A DNA stretch of 11,274 nt from the NCBI GenBank assembly GCA_900757255.1, contig CAAENE010000349.1, positions 1 to 11,274 on the forward strand. Direction: 5' to 3'. Both the position numbers and the translations under genes were made by a program. The DNA comes from Clostridia bacterium (lineage in GTDB: Bacteria > Bacillota > Clostridia > HGM11514). This document shows positions 7,559 through 11,274 of this stretch, piece after piece. The notes beneath the pieces are model-generated. The model was not told the DNA's origin. It was given only the letters and a program-made list of their open reading frames with translations, and searched no databases. Within the stretch, counting starts at the first letter, position 1, and every line of letters starts with the position of its first letter.

Positions 7559-8356
7559 ATGGACAACATTCTGCAGTTAAAACAATTTGATGTTGACATT
7601 TGTGAAATTTGTTTCATCAACGAAGACATTATGCAAAAAGGCGGCATATTCAAACGCCAAAATGACCCAAAAGAACACAATAGCTTTGTTTATGTATATG
7701 ACGGCGAAGCTATATACGATTTTTTTGATTATTCGATGACCGTAAAGAAGGACAATCTGTTTTATATAAAGCATGGCAGTAAATACAATATTACCGCGCT
7801 TTCTGAACAGTACCGCTATGCGTATATAGACCATAAAGTGGCACCGATAGATATGGATAAATTTAAAAATAAAATTTATATCAATAATGCAATTTTACTC
7901 AAACCTATTTTTGAAAACTTAGCAGGTACGTGGCACTATAAAAAACCCGGTTACCTGTTAGATGCCAAATATTATGCATATGGTATTTTGCGTCAAATTA
8001 TTAAAGAAGAAGCGAAAGGCCTTATTTCACATAAAAAATATAGCCGCATCGAAAAAGCTGTTGAATATATGGAAAAAAATTATATGAAATGGAATATCTC
8101 AATTGACACACTATCCCAAATATCAGACATCAGCACTTCTCAGTTAAGGCGGATTTTTAAGGAAGTTTATTCTGTTTCTCCCTTGACCTACCTGAACATA
8201 CTTCGGATTGATCATTCCAAAGATTTGCTTAAACATACGAATTTGACTGTTACGCAAATTTCAGAACAGCTTGGATATCCTGATGTTTACAGCTTTAGCA
8301 AACAGTTCAGAAAACTATCCGGTCTTCCACCCTCTCAATACAGACGCAAATACTAA
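7559..8356 (+). CDS. AraC-family transcriptional regulator
   Basis: The 265-residue protein has an N-terminal cupin-like sensing domain (about 25-95) and a C-terminal AraC double helix-turn-helix (about 165-265). The first HTH lies near 181-201 and the second near 230-252. The closing SFSKQFRKLSGLPPSQYRRKY region (about 245-265) is the classic AraC signature. Its size and layout match sugar-responsive AraC regulators. The ATG follows GAGG at 7-8 bases. It diverges from the GH16 gene across a 314-base region holding two copies of an operator-like sequence, so it probably activates the polysaccharide-use genes when its sugar ligand binds. The ligand cannot be told from sequence. Confidence 0.92.
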   Translation: MDNILQLKQFDVDICEICFINEDIMQKGGIFKRQNDPKEHNSFVYVYDGEAIYDFFDYSMTVKKDNLFYIKHGSKYNITALSEQYRYAYIDHKVAPIDMDKFKNKIYINNAILLKPIFENLAGTWHYKKPGYLLDAKYYAYGILRQIIKEEAKGLISHKKYSRIEKAVEYMEKNYMKWNISIDTLSQISDISTSQLRRIFKEVYSVSPLTYLNILRIDHSKDLLKHTNLTVTQISEQLGYPDVYSFSKQFRKLSGLPPSQYRRKY

Positions 8357-8396
8357 AATCAATAGTTCAAAATAAATGGAATTCATTATGTAAAAA

Positions 8397-8432
8397 TAAA
8401 AAAACGCCCAACCCTTATGGTTAGGCGGTTTT
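8397..8432. terminator. Bidirectional intrinsic terminator after the AraC gene
   Basis: CGCCCAACC and GGTTAGGCG (8405-8413 and 8419-8427) form a 9-bp stem with a 5-base loop and one mismatch on the plus strand. On the minus strand the mismatch becomes a G-U pair and a run of seven T follows, so it works better for transcripts arriving from the mobile segment, while a TTTT end also serves the AraC gene. Confidence 0.8.
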
Positions 8433-8444
8433 ACGTGGATTCAA

Positions 8445-8561
8445 CTACCAAAAATAATACCTTGCGCCGCAGGCGCATACTCGTGAAAAGTTGGTAGCGC
8501 AGCGGAGGCGTTATGCCCGCGTTTACAAGGGCATAGCCGTAGCAAGCGTGACTTTTCACGA
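8445..8561. other. Compact multi-stem structured block, possible ncRNA or cis-acting element
   Basis: Four paired elements occur in 117 G+C-rich bases: CTACCAA/TTGGTAG (8445-8451 with 8491-8497); TGCGCC-GCA-GGCGCA (8463-8477); an 11-bp stem TCGTGAAAAGT/ACTTTTCACGA (8481-8491 with 8551-8561); and, inside it, GGC-(GT)-TATGCCC / GGGCATA-GCC (8507-8518 with 8529-8538). The first and third stems interleave, so they are either a pseudoknot or alternatives. The block lies between two terminator hairpins, with no supported gene in 8357-8705. On the minus strand it would end at the 8397-8432 terminator. I do not recognise it as a named RNA family. Confidence 0.5.
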
Positions 8562-8603
8562 AAGAGGAGGAGCAAGGAAGCGGGCGGATGATTTATTTTT
8601 GTT

Positions 8604-8640
8604 AAAAAATAAGTCGGAGCAAAGCGAACTTTGCTCCGAC
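8604..8640 (-). terminator. Intrinsic terminator after the serine recombinase gene
   Basis: A perfect 12-bp stem, GTCGGAGCAAAG with CTTTGCTCCGAC, closes a 4-base loop (TTCG on the minus strand). TTATTTTTT follows on the minus strand. It lies 65 bases after the recombinase stop. Confidence 0.85.
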
Positions 8641-8705
8641 ATGGCAGACCAACCTATTCCAAATACAAATATATATTGTTCTCCAGTTGGGTTTGCGGCT
8701 GTGTT

Positions 8706-9332
8706 TTATTTTTCCTCATTCACAAATTTGTAAAAAGTATTCGGTTTCAGGTCTAATTCTTCCATTGCCTTAACTGCTGTAAGTTCTTTGTTTACCCACC
8801 TTGCATAAACTTCATTCCAATTATCTGGCTTTACCGCCTTTGGTCTGCCTGTCGGTCTGCCTGTCCTCGTTGATACCCGTTTTCCGTCTACTATTGGCAT
8901 TACTTCTATACCCTCAAGCTGTCTTTTGCGAATGTTTTCGCGTTCCTTTTCTGCTGTGTAGCTCAATATCTGCAAAACTAAATCCGCTATAAACCGTTTG
9001 TCTAAATTATCTGTTGATGTACTTGTATCTAACAGCGGCATATCTAATATTTTGATGTCTGCTTTGATTTCTTGTGTGATGTACTGCCATTCTTTTTTAA
9101 TTTCTGAATAATTCCTACCAAGGCGGTCTAATGAAAGTATCACAACTAAATCGCCTTCACGCAGTCTGCTTACCATTGCTTTATATTCTTCACGTTCAAA
9201 GTTCTTTCCGCTCTTTTTGTCAATGAAAATATCTCTTTCATCAACTCCAGCTTCAAGCAATGCTTCTATCTGACGTTTTTCGTTTTGGTCTTGACTTGAT
9301 ACTCTGACATAACCAAATTTTATATTTTTCAT
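8706..9332 (-). CDS. Small serine recombinase (resolvase/invertase family)
   Basis: From the ATG at 9332 the protein is 208 residues. A GTG at 9341 would add three, but then AAGGAA sits directly against the start codon, so the ATG is preferred. Numbering from the GTG, the N-terminal catalytic domain has GYVRVSSQDQ with Arg13 and the nucleophile Ser15, and LDRLGR with Asp72, Arg73 and Arg76. Helix E and the arm region follow (about 110-145), then a GRPTGRPKA hinge and a C-terminal helix-turn-helix (about 175-207) that binds DNA. These enzymes cut and rejoin at paired sites through a Ser-DNA link. All key residues are intact, so it is probably active. It has a strong promoter and its own terminator. 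The partner site is not identified; the imperfect inverted repeat upstream is one candidate. Confidence 0.93.
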   Translation of the reverse strand: MKNIKFGYVRVSSQDQNEKRQIEALLEAGVDERDIFIDKKSGKNFEREEYKAMVSRLREGDLVVILSLDRLGRNYSEIKKEWQYITQEIKADIKILDMPLLDTSTSTDNLDKRFIADLVLQILSYTAEKERENIRKRQLEGIEVMPIVDGKRVSTRTGRPTGRPKAVKPDNWNEVYARWVNKELTAVKAMEELDLKPNTFYKFVNEEK

Positions 9333-9365
9333 GTTTAGCACTTCCTTTATTTTCCTTGTGTATAT

Positions 9366-9394
9366 ATTATATGATATTTATTTGTAAAAGTCAA
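9366..9394 (-). promoter_or_regulatory. Promoter of the serine recombinase gene
   Basis: TTGACT (9394-9389), exactly 17 bases, then TATAAT (9371-9366), near-consensus sigma-70. The spacer contains TTTTACAAAT, a sequence repeated twice more upstream (9431-9439 and 9490-9499), which suggests a regulator or recombinase binding there. Confidence 0.85.
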
Positions 9395-9508
9395 CCAGAG
9401 ATTATAAATATTTTTATTTTTTTATATAATCTTTACAAATATAATTTCAAAGGTCAAATCGTATCTTTTGAAACATTTGTTAAAGTGTACTTTTACAAAC
9501 CCTATCTA

Positions 9509-9602
9509 TTTTTATAGAGTTACTACTATAATATTAAAAGTCCGTCAAATTTCCGCATACAGCTATCACACACTTTTAATAGTATAATGCTAACTCTAAA
9601 AA
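9509..9602. repeat. Long imperfect inverted repeat upstream of the recombinase
   Basis: Arms 9515-9541 and 9572-9598 match at 23 of 27 positions (both ends: TAGAGTTA and ATTAAAAGT with their complements) around a 30-base centre. With a 2-base bulge, TTTTT/AAAAA extends the pairing outward. There is no T tract in a terminator position. It could be a recombination site, a folded single-strand signal, or the two ends of a tiny mobile element. It lies in the 449-base gene-free stretch 9333-9781. Confidence 0.65.
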
Positions 9603-9676
9603 TTGCAGTACCCAATTTCAAATCCTTGTTTTAACAGGCGGGCATATTTTTCCGTATTCTTGTACCACTGTTCCCG
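9596..9676 (-). pseudogene. Possible decayed gene fragment
   Basis: On the minus strand a 26-codon open stretch reads REQWYKNTEKYARLLKQGFE and then IGYCNF before TAG. The composition looks like real coding sequence, but there is no start codon and an in-frame TAA lies directly upstream. Beyond that the same frame continues with coding-like ERLRFWRDDI. The closing stop falls inside an arm of the inverted repeat. It may be a remnant of a mobile-element gene. I do not recognise the family, and chance is possible. Confidence 0.3.
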
Positions 9677-9733
9677 TTAAATGTCATCTCGCCAAAATCT
9701 CAGCCGTTCTCAATATAAATCTATTCAGCCAAC

Positions 9734-9761
9734 AAAAAAGCCCTCATGTTTCCATGAGAGC
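9734..9761 (-). terminator. Intrinsic terminator of the small-gene operon
   Basis: On the minus strand GCTCTCATG pairs with CATGAGGGC (9 bp, one G-U wobble) around GAAA and is followed by TTTTTT. It lies about 20 bases after the stop codon at 9782. Confidence 0.88.
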
Positions 9762-9781
9762 CGATGTATTATATTGCTGTA

Positions 9782-9988
9782 TCATTCTTTGGGGGATAAA
9801 TTGTTCAGCAGATTTTCCAGCCACGATGTACAGAGCATAAGCTTAACCGCCGTCATTTCTTCAATATCTGTATCAATTTTATTGATAGTATCTTTCAGCA
9901 TGTTTATGACTTTTTCCACTTTGCGCTCGATGTAATTATTTTGAGATAAGTAACCGCGCTGTTCGCTGTTTTCCATTAAGATTTTCAT
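9782..9988 (-). CDS. Small hypothetical helical protein (68 aa)
   Basis: The best start is the ATG at 9988, preceded by AGGAGGTG at 6-base spacing; an upstream in-frame ATG at 10006 overlaps the previous stop codon (ATGA) but lacks such a site. The product starts MKILMENSEQRG and is mostly charged and leucine-rich, with a predicted helical hairpin (about 20-66) ending LENLLNNLSPKE. There is no signal peptide or membrane segment. It follows the 69-aa gene in an operon and is closed by a clear terminator. It resembles the 69-aa protein in pattern (LKDxIN, then LENxL near the end), so the two may be diverged duplicates. Function unknown; small accessory genes of this kind are common in Firmicutes conjugative elements. 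Confidence 0.7.
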   Translation of the reverse strand: MKILMENSEQRGYLSQNNYIERKVEKVINMLKDTINKIDTDIEEMTAVKLMLCTSWLENLLNNLSPKE

Positions 9989-10002
9989 GTCGTCCACCTC
10001 CT

Positions 10003-10212
10003 TCATTCTTCGTAAACCATTTCATCTAAAATATTTTCAAGTACTGATTTAGCATGGGTAATTTCTGTTACCAACACGCCATCAGCATTTTTTACATTGA
10101 TATTATCCTTGACGTGCAGCAACATCTTTGAAACACTGACGAGGATATTTGCCACATATGCTTTGTTTGCCAACACTGTTTTTTTCCTGTCCTCTGTAAT
10201 TCTTCGTACCAT
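10003..10212 (-). CDS. Small hypothetical helical protein (69 aa)
   Basis: The chosen start is the ATG at 10212, preceded by GGGGGTG at about 5 bases; the open frame extends 21 codons further but without a better site. The product starts MVRRITEDRKKTVLANKAYV and ends LENILDEMVYEE. It is charged, with two likely helices (about 15-35 and 45-66), no signal peptide and no membrane span. It is the first gene of a two-gene operon with the 68-aa gene, whose ribosome binding site overlaps its end. A dyad at 10232-10261 lies just upstream and may control it. I recognise no family; a DNA- or protein-binding accessory role in the mobile segment is only inference. Confidence 0.68.
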   Translation of the reverse strand: MVRRITEDRKKTVLANKAYVANILVSVSKMLLHVKDNINVKNADGVLVTEITHAKSVLENILDEMVYEE

Positions 10213-10231
10213 ATTAACACCCCCATTTGCT

Positions 10232-10261
10232 TTATAGTGTGAGAAAAGGAACTCACTATAA
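10232..10261. promoter_or_regulatory. Dyad upstream of the small-gene operon, possible operator
   Basis: TTATAGTG (10232-10239) and CACTATAA (10254-10261) form perfect 8-bp arms around 14 bases. It lies 20 bases before the 69-aa start on one side and touches a plus-strand ATG on the other, so it could control divergent transcription. It contains TATAAT on the plus strand, but no good -35 is present. Confidence 0.4.
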
Positions 10262-10325
10262 TGGCAGAGGAGCATAAAGAAGTATTACGAAAATACTAAC
10301 CTATGCCAAGTGAACGGGAAATAAG

Positions 10326-10366
10326 AAACCTCTATGTGAATGGACGAACCATTTGTATAGAGGTTT
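10326..10366 (+). terminator. Terminator- or attenuator-like hairpin
   Basis: AAACCTCTAT (10326-10335) pairs with ATAGAGGTTT (10357-10366). Inside, ATGG and CCAT close a 5-base loop. A T-rich run TTCTTTTGCTTCTT follows on the plus strand. It begins 26 bases after a 12-codon plus-strand reading frame (10261-10299, MAEEHKEVLRKY), an arrangement like a leader peptide with attenuator. Confidence 0.5.
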
Positions 10367-10389
10367 TCTTTTGCTTCTTAAAATTTTTC

Positions 10390-10530
10390 AGCGTCCGCAG
10401 GACGCGCAGCCGTCACCGAATGGGGACGATCTTGAGGGCTTGGGGGTAATCCCTCAACAAGCATTTTGGCCGGTGCAATCCGGCTAAAATCGCAAAACAT
10501 GTATATGTTTGCATTGCTTGCCAATCTGTG
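10390..10530 (+). other. Stem-loop-rich intergenic region, candidate oriT
   Basis: Successive hairpins: GCGTCC-GCA-GGACGC (10391-10405), CGTC...GACG (10411-10428), TTGAGGG/CCCTCAA (10432-10438 with 10451-10457), an 11-bp stem ATTTTGGCCGG/CCGGCTAAAAT (10463-10473 with 10480-10490), and a GCAAA...TTTGC dyad (10492-10512), ending in ATTGCTTGCCAATCTG. From memory this layout resembles the region just ahead of the mobilization genes in Firmicutes conjugative elements; that is recollection, not a search. No relaxase gene is in the window. Confidence 0.35.
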
Positions 10531-10552
10531 AAAATAATAAAGTTGAGGAAAA

Positions 10553-10582
10553 ATGAAAAGGTACGTTAGCGTAGTATGCTGA
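10553..10582 (+). pseudogene. Start of a lost gene: RBS and ATG followed by stop after nine codons
   Basis: AGTTGAGGAAAA precedes the ATG at 10553, a good ribosome binding site and spacing. The frame reads MKRYVSVVC and stops, and from the third codon it runs into the terminator hairpin at 10560. This looks like the beginning of a gene (possibly a mobilization gene) whose body was removed. The alternative is chance. Confidence 0.35.
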
Positions 10583-10594
10583 CGTACCTTTTTT
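10556..10594. terminator. Bidirectional intrinsic terminator
   Basis: GGTACGTTAGC (10560-10570) pairs with GCTGACGTACC (10578-10588), 11 bp with one G-U or C-A position, loop of 7. TTTTTT follows on the plus strand and TTTT (10559-10556) on the minus strand. It ends the methyltransferase transcript and anything from the left. Confidence 0.88.
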
Positions 10595-10608
10595 GTATAA
10601 TCATATTT

Positions 10609-11223
10609 TCAATTATCTCTTTTGCAAATCGCACAGAGCCAACCTTTCTCATTTTGCTCTACTTGAATTTTTGAAAATCCAGCATTTTTCAATGCTTTCT
10701 CAATCTGCTCGGAAGTATAAATTGTCATGCCGTGGATTATATCTGTCCATTTTTCGTCCTTTGTATTTTTCCCATTGGATTCATTGCATATCAGGAAAGT
10801 TCCTCCATTTTTAAGCACACGATATACTTGCTGAAAAGCAACTTGAATACCGGGCCAAAAGTAGATTGTTTCAAAGGCAGTTACCAAGTGAAAAGTGTTT
10901 TCTGAAAACGGCAGATTCATAACATTGCCTTGCAAAACTTCGCATCGGCCTTCCTGAATTGCTGCCCGATTAAGTTTTTTCGACTTCTGAACACTAACTT
11001 CGGAGTAGTCAACACCAGTTATGTGTCCATTTGAACTTTTTCCCAAAAGGCGTTTGAGGTTAGCCCCTCCACCGCAGCCAATATCCAGACAGAAATCATC
11101 GTCGCGGATTTTTATGTGCGTCAAGCCCCATTCTGCAAGTGCGGCATGGCCGGTGTTCATCATATTGACCATGATCTTCCCGGCGAATCCTTTTGGTTTG
11201 CAGGTGTTTTGAAAGAAAGACAT
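10609..11223 (-). CDS. Class I SAM-dependent methyltransferase
   Basis: The 204-residue protein has the Rossmann-type SAM-binding fold: motif I CLDIGCGGGANLKRLL (45-60), the acidic strand end GVDYS with Asp72, GNVMNLPFSENTFHLVTAFE (99-118) matching motifs II/III of Methyltransf_11 proteins, and RVLKNGGTFLI (135-145). It is of usual length for small-molecule methyltransferases of this group. AGGAG lies 7 bases before the ATG. There is no signal peptide. It stands alone on the minus strand with a strong terminator 20 bases after its stop. Only a weak promoter-like TTGCCA/TTAAAT pair with short spacing is visible upstream. The substrate is unknown. Its position beside the recombinase segment suggests cargo of a mobile element. 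Confidence 0.88.
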   Translation of the reverse strand: MSFFQNTCKPKGFAGKIMVNMMNTGHAALAEWGLTHIKIRDDDFCLDIGCGGGANLKRLLGKSSNGHITGVDYSEVSVQKSKKLNRAAIQEGRCEVLQGNVMNLPFSENTFHLVTAFETIYFWPGIQVAFQQVYRVLKNGGTFLICNESNGKNTKDEKWTDIIHGMTIYTSEQIEKALKNAGFSKIQVEQNEKGWLCAICKRDN

Positions 11224-11274
11224 ATTTTTTCTCCTAATTTAACATGATGCGAAAGATTGGCAAGTGCCGATTCT

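Noticed and set aside
8491..8733. 80-codon plus-strand open frame starting at TTG
   Set aside because: It runs through the structured block and terminator hairpin and over the end of the recombinase gene, has no ribosome binding site, and its arginine-rich product reflects stem sequence.
9515..9598. Inverted repeat as an integron attC site
   Set aside because: The ends carry AGTTA/TAACT, but the GTTRRRY and RYYYAAC core boxes do not fit, and no integron integrase is present.
10303..10449. 48-codon plus-strand frame starting MPSEREIRNLYVNG
   Set aside because: It passes through several hairpins, becomes Arg/Phe-rich low-complexity sequence and lacks a ribosome binding site. The DNA is better explained as structured cis-acting sequence.
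10517..11264. CTTGCCAATCT in inverted orientation at 10517-10527 and 11254-11264
   Set aside because: An 11-base match is expected many times by chance in a window this size, and nothing else around it is shared.

Overview
The window looks like chromosomal DNA of a Gram-positive bacterium of the Bacillota, probably class Clostridia. The signs are A+T-rich intergenic DNA, strong AGGAGG-type ribosome binding sites, U-tract intrinsic terminators, an S-layer-homology (SLH) cell-wall anchor, and a serine-recombinase/small-gene segment typical of Firmicutes mobile elements. Species and exact enzyme substrates cannot be read from the sequence.

Region 1 (1-416): an initiator tRNA-fMet gene on the minus strand with its terminator. 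Just upstream lies the 5' half of a second, slightly different initiator tRNA gene, cut off in the anticodon loop. The only good promoter sits in front of that broken copy.

Region 2 (417-8432): a carbohydrate-use locus. An AraC-family regulator (+) diverges from a 1932-residue secreted GH16 glycoside hydrolase (-), which carries several jelly-roll and Ig-like modules, a FIVAR-like segment and three SLH repeats. Downstream on the same strand is a cytoplasmic GH130 enzyme, separated from the GH16 gene by a strong terminator-like hairpin. A near-identical 17-19 base sequence occurs at both predicted divergent promoters and is a good candidate operator. The likely logic is that the wall-anchored enzyme cuts a polysaccharide outside, GH130 processes a mannoside inside, and the AraC protein senses the sugar.

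Region 3 (about 8433-10600): a mobile-element segment or remnant. It holds a compact multi-stem structured block, a small serine recombinase with a near-consensus promoter, a long imperfect inverted repeat, a possible decayed gene fragment, two small helical proteins in an operon, and a stem-loop-rich stretch that resembles a transfer origin. That stretch leads into a ribosome binding site and start codon whose gene is missing after three codons. No relaxase, integrase or conjugation gene is present in the window.

Region 4 (10609-11274): a class I SAM-dependent methyltransferase (-), plausibly cargo of the same element, closed by a bidirectional terminator.
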